DNA from: Aminobacter niigataensis
GTDB taxonomy: Bacteria; Pseudomonadota; Alphaproteobacteria; Rhizobiales; Rhizobiaceae
Reading direction: 5' to 3'
DNA length: 64,000 bases
Assembly: GCF_014200015.1 (NCBI RefSeq)
Contig: NZ_JACHOT010000008.1
Span: forward strand, 62,001-126,000
Shown here: one piece after another, positions 8,048 through 21,582 of the stretch
Layout of the letters: every line of letters begins with the position of its first letter
How positions within the stretch are numbered: the first letter of the stretch is position 1
Position numbers and translations under genes: made by a program
The notes under the pieces: generated by a model
The model's input: the letters and a program-made list of their open reading frames with translations, nothing else
Told to the model about the DNA's origin: nothing
Databases searched by the model: none

Positions 8048-8461
8048 TCAGCGCTTGATCGCCGGGATCAGGTCGGCAAGCGAGATATTGCCGTAGCTCG
8101 ACATCACCCTTGTCTCGGCGTCATCGAGAATCGTGCCGAGCGCAGCATTTACCGAGCGTTCAACCGGACAGTCGGGATGATCCGCCGTGATGCCCAGCGC
8201 AAAGAGGGATGGGCTTCCCAGCGCCCGGTGCACGTCGAGGACGGTGATGTCCTCCAGCGGGCGCGCCAGTTTCCAGCCGCCGTTCGGTCCGCGAGCGGCT
8301 TCCACATAGCCCTGTTTTCTCAAACCGGCCATCATGCGCCGAACCACGACCGGGTTGGTGCCGAGCATCTGCGCGATGGTTTCGGACGTCGCCCTTCCGT
8401 CGTGCAGATCGATGTGGATCAGCATGTGGAGCATGCGGGATAGACGGCTGTCTTGCGTCAT
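8048..8461 (-). CDS. Rrf2-family transcriptional regulator
   Basis: A 137-residue Rrf2-type winged-helix repressor. SETIAQMLGTNPVVVRRMMAGL is the recognition helix region, and ARGPNGGWKLARP is the wing with the family GPxGG motif. Only one Cys (in DHPDCPVERS) is present, so it lacks the three-Cys Fe-S site of IscR/NsrR and is closer to the YwnA-like group. It is divergent from a hydrolase gene, and the 200 bases between them hold two inverted repeats that are its likely operators. Confidence 0.87.
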   Translation of the reverse strand: MTQDSRLSRMLHMLIHIDLHDGRATSETIAQMLGTNPVVVRRMMAGLRKQGYVEAARGPNGGWKLARPLEDITVLDVHRALGSPSLFALGITADHPDCPVERSVNAALGTILDDAETRVMSSYGNISLADLIPAIKR

Positions 8462-8498
8462 TGGCGGACCCGACCGAGCGTTTCAGGGGAAATCATAA

Positions 8499-8551
8499 CA
8501 AGAGGGGTTACAATCTCTTGCCTTCTGATAGAATGTAACTTGAAGAGTTAC
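8499..8551. promoter_or_regulatory. Two inverted repeats in the Rrf2/hydrolase divergent region
   Basis: CAAGAG (8499-8504) pairs with CTCTTG (8515-8520), and GTAACT (8535-8540) pairs with AGTTAC (8546-8551) with a 5-base spacer. A further GTTAC lies at 8507-8511. A possible promoter, TTACAA (8508) to TAGAAT (8529-8534), lies between them, so a regulator bound here would control the hydrolase. Assignment to the Rrf2 protein is inference from position. Confidence 0.5.
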
Positions 8552-8674
8552 CTTCTGCAAGCCAAGGCCATAAGCAGGCGAACCTTCGCCCGGCGTGTCG
8601 TTGCGCTGGCAGCGGCGACCATGTTCCCGCAGCGATCCCTTGCCGGATCACCAGGACCTGAGAAGGAGACTGCA

Positions 8675-9661
8675 ATGCCGCAATTGCCCTATCGATTCCT
8701 CGACGTGAATGGCCTTCGCATGCGCATCGCCGATCAGGGCCAGGGCCAGGGCCCGCTGGTGCTGCTTTGTCACGGCTTCCCGGAAACCGCCTATTCCTGG
8801 CGCCACCAGATCGCCGCGCTGGCGGCTGCGAACCATCGTGTCGTAGCCCCCGATCTCCGTGGCTTCGGCGGCACTGACAGGCCAGCCGACTCGGCCCAAT
8901 ATTCGATCATGCATCTGGTCGCGGACATGGTCGGCCTGCTCGATGCGCTTGGCGAAGAGAGAGCGGTGATCGTCGGCAATGACTGGGGAGCGACCCTGGC
9001 CTGGCAAGCAGCCCTTCTGCGCCCCGACCGGTTTCATGCGGTTGCCGCCATCGGCGTTCCGATGATGGGACAGCCTCCCGTGCCGCCCACGCGCATCTTC
9101 CCGCAAACCGACGATGCCATCTTCTATACGCTCTATTTTCAGCAGCCCGGCGTGGCAGAAGCCGAGTTCGAACGGGACATCGGCCTGACGCTGCGCAAGA
9201 TCCTGTATGCGGCTTCGGGCGATGCGGGCCCGAGGCTTGAAGGCGATGGAACGCCAAATCCCTTCGCCATGGTGAGCCGTGAACAGGGGCTGCTGGCGCC
9301 GCTGCCAACACCCGATGCCCTACCGTCCTGGCTGAGCGTGGCCGATCTCGACGCCTATGTCGGCGACTTTCAGGCCAGCGGGTTCCGGGGCGGGTTGAAC
9401 CTCTACCGCAATCTAGACCGCAACTGGGAAATGCAGCATGCCTTTTCGGGGCTCAAGGTTGCGGTTCCGGCGCTCTTTCTTATCGGGGAGCGCGACGTCG
9501 GGCTGCAGATTCCGGGCATGCGCGACATCATTGCAGCAATGCCCAGCCTCGTGCCACTGCTACGTCAGCCGATCTACCTGCAGGGCAGCGGTCATTGGGC
9601 TCCGCAAGAGCGGCCGGACCTCGCGTCGGAGGCGCTGCTGTCGTTTCTCAAGACCCTGTGA
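8675..9661 (+). CDS. Alpha/beta hydrolase, epoxide-hydrolase-like
   Basis: A 328-residue alpha/beta hydrolase of the epoxide hydrolase / haloalkane dehalogenase group. The HGFPETAYSWRHQ motif forms the oxyanion hole, and VVAPDLRGFGGTDRP is typical. The nucleophile is Asp in VGNDWGATLAW, which marks the epoxide-hydrolase type rather than a Ser esterase. The catalytic His is in GSGHWAPQERP. ATG 8675 is chosen because AAGGAGAC is at 8663-8670. The frame stays open upstream and encodes a twin-arginine-like segment without an ATG (see findings), so an exported longer form from a TTG at 8540 is possible. Confidence 0.85.
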   Translation: MPQLPYRFLDVNGLRMRIADQGQGQGPLVLLCHGFPETAYSWRHQIAALAAANHRVVAPDLRGFGGTDRPADSAQYSIMHLVADMVGLLDALGEERAVIVGNDWGATLAWQAALLRPDRFHAVAAIGVPMMGQPPVPPTRIFPQTDDAIFYTLYFQQPGVAEAEFERDIGLTLRKILYAASGDAGPRLEGDGTPNPFAMVSREQGLLAPLPTPDALPSWLSVADLDAYVGDFQASGFRGGLNLYRNLDRNWEMQHAFSGLKVAVPALFLIGERDVGLQIPGMRDIIAAMPSLVPLLRQPIYLQGSGHWAPQERPDLASEALLSFLKTL

Positions 9662-9727
9662 CACAGGCCATGCTTGCGAAGGCTGTAGAAGCGAACGGCG
9701 CACCTCGGCAAGCCGTCCGGTCACACG

Positions 9728-10780
9728 TCAACTCCGCAACAATTCACCGAAGCGACCGATCTCGTCGGCCGTCGTGGCAAAGCTGGTGACGAAGCGGTAG
9801 AGCGTTTCGTCCTCGCCCAACTGTCCGTCGAAGCCGGCCGGCGCGTGCCAGTCGTAGAAGGCAGCGCCCGCAGCCAGCGCCTTTTTCGCCACATCGGTCT
9901 TGATCACCGCAAAGACTTCATTGGCCTGCGGCTGCCAGGCGAGGCGAGCGACCGGCGAGCTTGCGATGGTCGCGGCCAACTCGGCCGTCATTTCATTGGC
10001 GTGGCGTGCCGTATCCAGCCACAGGCCGCCGTCGAAATAGGCGTCGAACTGGGCGGAGATGAAGCGCGACTTGGAAAACAGCTGGGCCGCGCGCTTGCGC
10101 AGGAAGGCCATTTCCTTGGCACGGTCGAGATCGAACAGCACAACCGCCTCGGCGCACCAGCAGCCATTCTTGGTGCCACCGAACGAGACGATGTCGACGC
10201 CGCGCTTCCAGGTCATCTCGGCCGGCGTGGTGTCGAGCGATACCAGCGCATTGGCGAAGCGGGCACCATCCATATGCAGCGGCAGCGAATACTGCCTGGC
10301 GATGGCGGAAATGGCCTTGATCTCGTCGAGGCCGTAGACGGTGCCGACCTCGGTCGACTGGGTCATCGAGATCGCCATCGGCCGGCCGGCATGGACGAAT
10401 TCTGGCGCGAAACGGTCGACCGCGCGTTCGAGGGTCCTGACGTCCATGCGACCGAGCGCCCCGTCGATGGCATGCAGCCTGGAGCCGCCGGTAAAATATT
10501 CGGGCGCGCCGCATTCGTCTTCGATGATGTGAGACTCGCGATGGCCGAAGGAAATGCCGCCGGGGCGGTTGTAGGCGGCCAGCGCCAGCGAGTTCGCCGC
10601 GGTGCCGGTGGCGACGAAGAACACCGCCACCTCGCGTTCGAATATCTCGCTGAAACGCGCGTAGACAGCCTGGTCGAGATCGCCGTCGCCATAGGCCCGG
10701 CTGAAGCCTGCCGCGCTGGCGTGCAGCCGTTCGGCGATCTTGGGGTGCGCGCCGGCCCAATTGTCAGATGCGAAGAACAT
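9728..10780 (-). CDS. L-threonine aldolase-like PLP enzyme
   Basis: A 350-residue fold-type I PLP enzyme of the beta-eliminating lyase / low-specificity threonine aldolase family. MFFASDNWAGAHPKI is the typical N terminus. The His that stacks on PLP is in RESHIIEDECGAPEY, the cofactor Asp in PLHMDGARFANAL and the Schiff-base Lys in SFGGTKNGCWCAEAV. It would cleave L-threonine or L-allo-threonine to glycine and acetaldehyde. The frame opens at 10921, but ATG 10780 begins the conserved part. It is a single gene divergent from gltB, with about 500 bases between them. Confidence 0.87.
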   Translation of the reverse strand: MFFASDNWAGAHPKIAERLHASAAGFSRAYGDGDLDQAVYARFSEIFEREVAVFFVATGTAANSLALAAYNRPGGISFGHRESHIIEDECGAPEYFTGGSRLHAIDGALGRMDVRTLERAVDRFAPEFVHAGRPMAISMTQSTEVGTVYGLDEIKAISAIARQYSLPLHMDGARFANALVSLDTTPAEMTWKRGVDIVSFGGTKNGCWCAEAVVLFDLDRAKEMAFLRKRAAQLFSKSRFISAQFDAYFDGGLWLDTARHANEMTAELAATIASSPVARLAWQPQANEVFAVIKTDVAKKALAAGAAFYDWHAPAGFDGQLGEDETLYRFVTSFATTADEIGRFGELLRS

Positions 10781-11020
10781 GTTATCCGTCCGTGATATGG
10801 CTGTCGAAGACTGCGTGGCAAGGATGGCCCGAGCTAGAGCGGGTTTTGCCGTTTTCGGCAAGTCCGGGGCCTGGAAATCGGTTGAGACAGGCGGGAAGAA
10901 CGCTTTTGACCGGTTGTTCAAAAGTTACGCCAGGCATGAGTTCGACGAAACTTTCTGTCTTTGACGATGCGGAAAATTGGTGAATCGGTCTTGTGTGTAT
11001 TCAAGAATTCTGTCATACGA

Positions 11021-11050
11021 AATTTAGGACAGCAGTGCTGTCTTATTTAT
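11021..11050. promoter_or_regulatory. Palindrome upstream of gltB
   Basis: GACAGC (11028-11033) and GCTGTC (11037-11042) flank AGT. The symmetry extends partly into A/T-rich flanks (AATTTAG on the left, TTATTTA on the right). It lies about 245 bases before the gltB start. The form resembles the short symmetric sites of Lrp/AsnC-type regulators, but with TTATTTAT following it could also act as a weak terminator. I cannot decide between these. Confidence 0.4.
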
Positions 11051-11287
11051 CTGCCCAAAGCGAACCGGATATGGCGTATGATAATGCCACGTCCGTCTGC
11101 CGCCGCGAGCTAGGGTCAGAGGTCGTGCCGGAGTGCATTTGGCCTTGTCTGCCCCGACTGGCGGTTCGGTGCCGGCCAACGGCACTGTGCCGCACGCATA
11201 TCGAAAGCATATCTGATCGTGAGCGGACCGGCACGTTGCCGTCCAAAATTGAACTGCCCGGATCGGGCCGTAGTGGAGAGAGAGACG

Positions 11288-16018
<4,731 letters not shown>

Positions 16019-16137
16019 CCGCGACCGTCCGGCCGGCGCGGCGCCCGCAACGGGTGCTGCGCCATCGCATGCTTCATTTGAAGTGGTGGAATGAGACGCC
16101 CGCGCCGAGACGCTGGGCATGACTGACGAGAGTTACG

Positions 16138-17592
16138 ATGGGCAAGGTTACAGGTTTTCTCGAGATCGACCGGCAGGTGCACAAGTACCAGCCGGCTTCC
16201 GACCGCATTCGGCATTTCCGTGAATTCACGCTGCCGATGTCGGACAAGGAAGTCGAAAAGCAGGCCGCGCGCTGCATGGATTGCGGCATCCCGTTCTGTC
16301 ACGGCCCGACGGGCTGTCCAGTGCACAACCAAATCCCCGACTGGAACGATCTGGTCTACAATGGCGACTGGGACAATGCGATCCGCAACCTGCATTCGAC
16401 CAACAACTTCCCCGAATTCACCGGCCGCATCTGCCCCGCGCCTTGCGAGGAAGCCTGCACGCTGAACCTCGAGGACATTCCGGTCGCCATCAAGACGGTC
16501 GAGCAGGCGATTGCCGACAAGGCCTACGAGACCGGCTACATCAGGCCCTATCCGCCGGAAAAGAAGACCGGAAAGAAGGTGGCTGTCATCGGCTCGGGTC
16601 CCGCCGGCATGGCGGCGGCCCAGCAACTCGGCCGCGCCGGCCATGACGTCCACGTCTATGAGCGCGAGAGCCGTCCCGGCGGCCTGCTGCGCTTCGGCAT
16701 CCCGGACTTCAAGATGGAGAAGCACTATATCGACCGCCGCGTCGAGCAGATGGCGGGCGAGGGCGTCACCTTCCATTGCGGCGTCAATGTCGGCGTCGAC
16801 AAGAAGGTCGGCGAATTGCTCGCCGAATTCGACGCCGTGCTCTATTGCGGCGGCTCCGAGACGCCGCGTCCGGCGGGTATCCCCGGCGACGATCTCCTGG
16901 GCGTGCATGACGCGATGCCTTATCTCGTCCAGCAGAACAAGCGCGTCGGCGGCGAGGACATCCAGTCGGTTGCCTGGCCGTCCGAGCCGATCGTCGCTGG
17001 CGGCCAGCACGTCGTCGTCGTCGGTGGCGGCGACACCGCATCCGACTGCGTCGGCACGGCGTTCCGCCAGGGCGCGGTCCGCGTCACCCAGCTCGACATC
17101 CGGCCGCAGCCGCCGGAAAAGGAAAACAAACTCGCCGTGTGGCCCTATTGGGCGACCAAGATGCGCACCTCGTCGTCGCAGGCCGAAGGCGCGCAGCGCG
17201 AGTTCCAGGTGGCGACGCTGGAGTTCATCGGCGAGGAAGGCCAGCTGACCGGCGTCAAGTGCTGCGAAGTCGACGACAAGCGCAAGCCGATCCCCGGTAC
17301 CGAGTTCGTCATCCGCGCCGATCTCGCCTTCATCGCCATCGGCTTTGCCGGTCCGATTTCCGGCGGCCTGGTCAAGGAACTTGAAGGCAAGCTCGACATC
17401 GCCACCGACAGCCGCCGTTCGACCAACGTTTCGGCCAACGAGCAGGACTACAAGACCAATGTCGACAAGCTCTATGTCGCCGGCGACGTGCGCCGCGGCC
17501 AGTCGCTGGTCGTCTGGGCGATCCGCGAAGGTCGCCAGGCCGCGCAGTCGATCGACCTGGCGCTGATGGGCTCGAGCGTCCTGCCACGCTGA
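16138..17592 (+). CDS. gltD: Glutamate synthase (NADPH) small subunit
   Basis: A 484-residue GOGAT beta subunit that oxidises NADPH via FAD and feeds electrons through 4Fe-4S centres to GltB. The N-terminal cysteines are Cys46, 49, 54 and 60 in RCMDCGIPFCHGPTGC, with a second set in RICPAPCEEAC. The FAD Rossmann motif is VAVIGSGPAGMAAAQQL and the NADPH motif VVVVGGGDTASDC. The 119-base gap to gltB contains no gene but is GC-rich and may form hairpins. A terminator follows immediately. Confidence 0.97.
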   Translation: MGKVTGFLEIDRQVHKYQPASDRIRHFREFTLPMSDKEVEKQAARCMDCGIPFCHGPTGCPVHNQIPDWNDLVYNGDWDNAIRNLHSTNNFPEFTGRICPAPCEEACTLNLEDIPVAIKTVEQAIADKAYETGYIRPYPPEKKTGKKVAVIGSGPAGMAAAQQLGRAGHDVHVYERESRPGGLLRFGIPDFKMEKHYIDRRVEQMAGEGVTFHCGVNVGVDKKVGELLAEFDAVLYCGGSETPRPAGIPGDDLLGVHDAMPYLVQQNKRVGGEDIQSVAWPSEPIVAGGQHVVVVGGGDTASDCVGTAFRQGAVRVTQLDIRPQPPEKENKLAVWPYWATKMRTSSSQAEGAQREFQVATLEFIGEEGQLTGVKCCEVDDKRKPIPGTEFVIRADLAFIAIGFAGPISGGLVKELEGKLDIATDSRRSTNVSANEQDYKTNVDKLYVAGDVRRGQSLVVWAIREGRQAAQSIDLALMGSSVLPR

Positions 17593-17610
17593 CGACGGTT
17601 CGATCGAAAC

Positions 17611-17636
17611 AAAAAGGCGCCGCGAGGCGCCTTTTT
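17611..17636. terminator. Bidirectional terminator between gltD and the SGNH hydrolase gene
   Basis: AAAAAGGCGCC (17611-17621), loop GCGA, then GGCGCCTTTTT (17626-17636). It has an A-run on one side and a T-run on the other, so it serves the convergent genes on both strands. Confidence 0.9.
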
Positions 17637-17657
17637 CATATCTGGGGATTTGCAAGC

Positions 17658-18908
17658 CTACCGCTTGATCGCGGTCGTCGTTTCAGTGCCCTGCGCTGTC
17701 GGCAGCGGCTTGGGCGGCCAGGAGAAATCATCGGCGCGTCCAGGCGGAGCCGCAGGCGCTATTCCCTGCACGGCGAGCTTCTCGCCGGGCGAGCGCGGAT
17801 CGCCTTTGGGTGCCGCCTGCGCGCCCATCAACTCGGTGCCGCCATCGAGCTCGGGATCGGAAAGCGAGACCGGCACGGTGCGGTCGATGTTGACCGGCAC
17901 GTTGAGCTCGCCGGGGGTCGCCTGCGGCAGGCTCGCCGGAACGACGGTCTCCGTCCCTTGCGGTGTGATGCCGAGCAGCTTGTTGAGCGGCTTTTCGGCA
18001 AAGAAGGCGAGCTTGCGCTTGCCGGCGCGGGTGACGTTGATGCCGTCGTCGGAACGCAGCCGCACCGGCTGGCCGTTGATGTCGGGTCCCGAGGTGACGA
18101 AAGCGCCGTTCTCATCGACGAAACCGTCCCAGACATCGACGAACTCGCTGCCGGCGGCCTCGGTCGCGGCACGGTAGATATCGTTGAAGGCCAGCATGTC
18201 GGTGCTCATCTTCGACGATTTGAACGCCGGCATGCCGACCCACAGGAACGGAACCTTGGTCTCGGCGATGGCCTTGGCGAGCTTTTCGGTGCGCGCGGTG
18301 TATTCCTTGGTCCAGCCCGGGCTCATCGGAGGCTCGCGATTGTCGGCGACCCGCATCTGCTGGCGGTCGTTGGAACCCATCATGACGATGACAGCGGCCG
18401 GCTTTTCCTGTTCGATCAGTGCCTTGGCCTGCTCGGGCCAGTTGTAGTGGTCCTCGCGCACGAAGCCCGACGACCCATTGGTCCTGTCGATAACGCGGAT
18501 CTTGGCGTTCTCGGCAAAGACGGTGCCCAGTCCTTCGGCAAGACCGCCCCCGAGGAAGTCGCCGATGACCAGCACGACACGTGCGTCGGCTGCCTTCTCG
18601 ATCACAGGCACGGCGGGCTCGGCAGGACGGCTGACATTGCCGACAGTTGCCTTCGGCTTGCGTGGCGTCTTGCGGATCTTCTTGCGCGGCTGGCCCTGCG
18701 GCTGCTCAAGGATGTACGGGTCGACGCGCGGCTCGCGGCGCGGCATGAACAGGTCGCGCAGCGACCAGCGCCGCAAGATGCCTTCCTGGGCAACGGCCGG
18801 GGAGGGCATCGTGCTCGCAATGGCGGTCAACGCGACCGCCACCGCGACCAGCGGCATCGTCAGGCGCAGAGCGAGTTTTCTCGAAAGACGCGACGATGCC
18901 AACAGCAA
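17658..18908 (-). CDS. DUF459 / SGNH-family exported hydrolase
   Basis: A 416-residue protein with an N-terminal signal/anchor segment (about residues 12-41, ending PSPAVAQEG). A basic proline-rich linker follows, then a DUF459 SGNH-hydrolase domain. The block I region is VIGDFLGGGL (Asp in place of the usual GDSL Ser context), block III is VMMGSNDRQQM and the C-terminal block DDGINVTRAGKRKLA. It is probably periplasmic, acting on an acyl or acetyl group of an envelope polymer. It lies 10 bases after the lytic transglycosylase gene on the same strand, so the two are co-transcribed and a role in the cell wall or periplasmic glycans is likely. Substrate unknown. Confidence 0.8.
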   Translation of the reverse strand: MLLASSRLSRKLALRLTMPLVAVAVALTAIASTMPSPAVAQEGILRRWSLRDLFMPRREPRVDPYILEQPQGQPRKKIRKTPRKPKATVGNVSRPAEPAVPVIEKAADARVVLVIGDFLGGGLAEGLGTVFAENAKIRVIDRTNGSSGFVREDHYNWPEQAKALIEQEKPAAVIVMMGSNDRQQMRVADNREPPMSPGWTKEYTARTEKLAKAIAETKVPFLWVGMPAFKSSKMSTDMLAFNDIYRAATEAAGSEFVDVWDGFVDENGAFVTSGPDINGQPVRLRSDDGINVTRAGKRKLAFFAEKPLNKLLGITPQGTETVVPASLPQATPGELNVPVNIDRTVPVSLSDPELDGGTELMGAQAAPKGDPRSPGEKLAVQGIAPAAPPGRADDFSWPPKPLPTAQGTETTTAIKR

Positions 18909-18918
18909 CCTCCGATTG

Positions 18919-20145
18919 CTAATTCCGCCTCAGCCATTTGAGCACTTCCATGCTCGGATGGCCGTCCTGCGTCAAGCCCAGCTGTGCCTGGAAAGACTTG
19001 ATCGCCGAGCGCGAACCCTCGCCGATCTTGCCGTCCGCCTTGCCGTCGTAATAGCCATGCGCCGACAGCCGCTTCTGCAACTCCTGCTTCTCTTCGAAGC
19101 TGAGCTTGGTGAAGGGGCGCTTCCAGTCCTGGACCAGACCGCCATAGCCGGCGATTTCGTCGGCAAGAAGGCCTACGGCCAAAGCATATTTGTCGGCGTT
19201 GTTGTAGCGCTTGATGACCGAAAAATTCTTGGTCATCAGGAAGGCTGGACCGCCGCGGCCGTCCGGCACCTTGAGGGTGGCGACATCCGACCCGCGCTTG
19301 AAGGCCTTGCCATTGGCGCGTTCGACGCCGAGCGAAGCCCACTTGTCGAGCGTCAGAGAGCCGGTCGGGAACTTGCGGCCCTCAGGCAGCACGACCTCGT
19401 AGCCCCAGGTCTTGCCACCCTGCCAGCCGTTCTTCTTCAACAGGTTGGCGGCGGTGGCGAGCGCGTCGGGTATCGAGTTCCAGATGTCACGCTTGCCGTT
19501 GCCATCGGCGTCGACGGCATAGGCCTGGTAACTGGTCGGAATGAACTGGGTGTGGCCCATGGCGCCGGCCCACGAGCCCACCAGGTGGCTTTCGTCGATG
19601 TCGCCGCGCTGAAGGATCTTGAGCGCCGCGATCAGCTGGGTCCGGGCGAACTTCGCGCGCCGCTGGTCGCCATAGGCGAGCGTCGAGAGCGAGCGCACGA
19701 CATTGCGCATCACCTTGTCGTTCTTGAGAATCTCGCCGTAGTTCGATTCCATTGACCAGATGGCAAGCAGGATGTAGCGGTCGACGCCATAACTGGCCTC
19801 GATACGGTCGAGCCACGGCTTCCACTTGCGGGCCATCTCGCGGCCGACCGTAATCGATTGGTCATGGACGCGATTGTCGAAATAATCCCAGACGGGCGCG
19901 GTGAATTCGGGCTGGAAGCGGGCCTTTTCCAGCACTTCGGGGTCGGCCGAGGTCACGCCGCGAAAGGCGCGGTCGTAGGTCGAGCCGGAAATCCCGTTGT
20001 CTGCGGCGACGGAGCGGAAGCTCGCCACCCAGCGCTGGAAGCCGGCTTCGGCCGCCGCCGGGCCGGCAGGCAGCATCAACGCCAGCGAAAGGCCGGCGAT
20101 TGCAGCGGCGCTGGCGAGGCCTTTGGCGGTCTTGCGAAGGGGCAT
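18919..20145 (-). CDS. Lytic murein transglycosylase, MltB type
   Basis: A 408-residue exported enzyme that cleaves the MurNAc-GlcNAc bond of peptidoglycan with 1,6-anhydro formation. A signal peptide covers residues 1-33, ending AGPAAAEAG. The SLT_2 catalytic domain has its Glu in AIWSMESNYGEI and the supporting motif AMGHTQFIPTSY. A C-terminal PG_binding_1 domain spans roughly the last 65 residues (LQKRLSAHGYYDGKADGKIG). ATG 20145 is chosen over 20181 because AAGGAGGA lies just upstream. The SGNH hydrolase gene follows in the same operon. Confidence 0.92.
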   Translation of the reverse strand: MPLRKTAKGLASAAAIAGLSLALMLPAGPAAAEAGFQRWVASFRSVAADNGISGSTYDRAFRGVTSADPEVLEKARFQPEFTAPVWDYFDNRVHDQSITVGREMARKWKPWLDRIEASYGVDRYILLAIWSMESNYGEILKNDKVMRNVVRSLSTLAYGDQRRAKFARTQLIAALKILQRGDIDESHLVGSWAGAMGHTQFIPTSYQAYAVDADGNGKRDIWNSIPDALATAANLLKKNGWQGGKTWGYEVVLPEGRKFPTGSLTLDKWASLGVERANGKAFKRGSDVATLKVPDGRGGPAFLMTKNFSVIKRYNNADKYALAVGLLADEIAGYGGLVQDWKRPFTKLSFEEKQELQKRLSAHGYYDGKADGKIGEGSRSAIKSFQAQLGLTQDGHPSMEVLKWLRRN

Positions 20146-20396
20146 TCTTTCCTCCTTGGAGAGATCAGAAATACGATTCATCGCCGATGCCGGTTATCAA
20201 TCAGTTTACCATAGCCCCCTTGGGGAACGAAAAGCGGCTTTGGCGATTGTTTCCCGACTGGCTAGGACAATCAAGATCGCGTGATCGCTGCTCTTGTCCG
20301 CTGCCGGCGAATATGTGAACGCATTCAGTATTCATCAATTCGGGTGTGGCAGTATCCCTGCCCGATACTCGCAATCTTCCATCGGATGACCAAGCA

Positions 20397-21284
20397 ATGA
20401 AAAGAGTTCGCAAGGCAGTTTTTCCGGTCGCGGGCCTCGGCACGCGTTTTCTGCCTGCCACCAAGTCGATTCCCAAGGAAATGCTGACGGTCGTCGATCG
20501 TCCAGTGATCCAATACGTGGTCGATGAGGCACGCGAGGCGGGAATTGAACACTTCATCTTCGTCACCGGCCGCAACAAGGCAGTTATCGAAGATCATTTC
20601 GACGTCCAGTTCGAACTTTATGACACGCTGGTACAGCGCGGCAAGAACGAGCAGCTGGAGCGCCTGCAGCGCCTGCAGCCAGGCCCTGGCCAGACCTCGT
20701 TCACCCGCCAGCAGGTGCCGCTCGGGCTTGGCCATGCGGTGTGGTGCGCGCGCGAGCTGGTCGGCGACGAGCCCTTCGCATTGCTTCTGCCCGACATGAT
20801 CATGCAGTCGGAAAAGAGCTGCATGCGCGAGATGGTCGAGCTCTATGCCGAGACCGGCAACAACATCATCGCCGTGCAGGAATGCGACCCTGCCGAGGCG
20901 CACAAATATGGCATCGTCGGCAAGGGCAAGGCTGTCCACACCGGCTTCGAGATCGAAGGCATGGTGGAAAAGCCGAAGCAGGGGACGGCGCCTTCGAACC
21001 TCTTCATCAACGGCCGTTACATCCTGCAGCCGGAGATCTTCGACATCCTGGCCAAGCAGGAGCGCGGCGCCGGCGACGAGATCCAGCTTACCGATGCGAT
21101 GCTCAAGCTCGAGAAGCAGCAGTCTTTCTACGGCTATCACTATCGTGGCCGCACCTTCGATTGCGGCTCACCGGAAGGATTCGTCGAGGCCAACGTCGCC
21201 TTTGCGCTGTCGCGCACGGATATCAACGAGCGCATGGCGGGTGTCATCGAGGGCCTGCTCAACGAGATGAAGCCGGGTCGCTGA
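20397..21284 (+). CDS. galU: UTP-glucose-1-phosphate uridylyltransferase
   Basis: A 295-residue nucleotidyltransferase making UDP-glucose, the precursor of exopolysaccharide, LPS and cyclic glucans. The signature [18 protein letters not shown] near the N terminus contains the nucleotide-binding loop, and EGMVEKPK and [14 protein letters not shown] are typical. ATG 20397 begins the conserved N terminus; upstream codons open to 20346 are not conserved in form. It is divergent from mltB. Confidence 0.95.
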   Translation: MKRVRKAVFPVAGLGTRFLPATKSIPKEMLTVVDRPVIQYVVDEAREAGIEHFIFVTGRNKAVIEDHFDVQFELYDTLVQRGKNEQLERLQRLQPGPGQTSFTRQQVPLGLGHAVWCARELVGDEPFALLLPDMIMQSEKSCMREMVELYAETGNNIIAVQECDPAEAHKYGIVGKGKAVHTGFEIEGMVEKPKQGTAPSNLFINGRYILQPEIFDILAKQERGAGDEIQLTDAMLKLEKQQSFYGYHYRGRTFDCGSPEGFVEANVAFALSRTDINERMAGVIEGLLNEMKPGR

Positions 21285-21364
21285 CTTCGCTTCAGATGTC
21301 GCCCGCGCGCCAGGTTTGGACGCGCGGGGCGATGGCCATCGGCGTCAGTGCCGTGTAGACATCT

Positions 21365-21521
21365 CCTGCCAGGTGCCCGCAGCGATGCGGGAGAATCGGG
21401 AACACGGTGAAAATCCGTGGCGTGCCCAACGCTGTAAGAGGGACCGCATCGGCAAAAGCCACTGTTCGTTGAACGGGAAGGCGCCGAAGGCGGGTTGAAC
21501 TCGAGCCAGAAGACCGGCCCG
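21365..21521 (+). promoter_or_regulatory. Cobalamin (adenosylcobalamin) riboswitch
   Basis: The leader holds the usual cobalamin-riboswitch series: AGGTGCCCGCAG near 21371, GGGAAC and CGGTGAAAATCCGTGGC near 21399-21421, CCCAACGCTGTAAGAGGGA, the B12 box GCCACTG at 21458-21464, then GGGAAGGCGCCGAAGG and GAGCCAGAAGACCGGCC. It ends about 60 bases before bluB. High cobalamin should shut off bluB by hiding its ribosome site or by termination. Confidence 0.95.
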
Positions 21522-21582
21522 GCAGAAATCGTCCATCGCATGGTCAAGCGGCGGAAACCGATTGCTCGCCAGGGGACACGCG

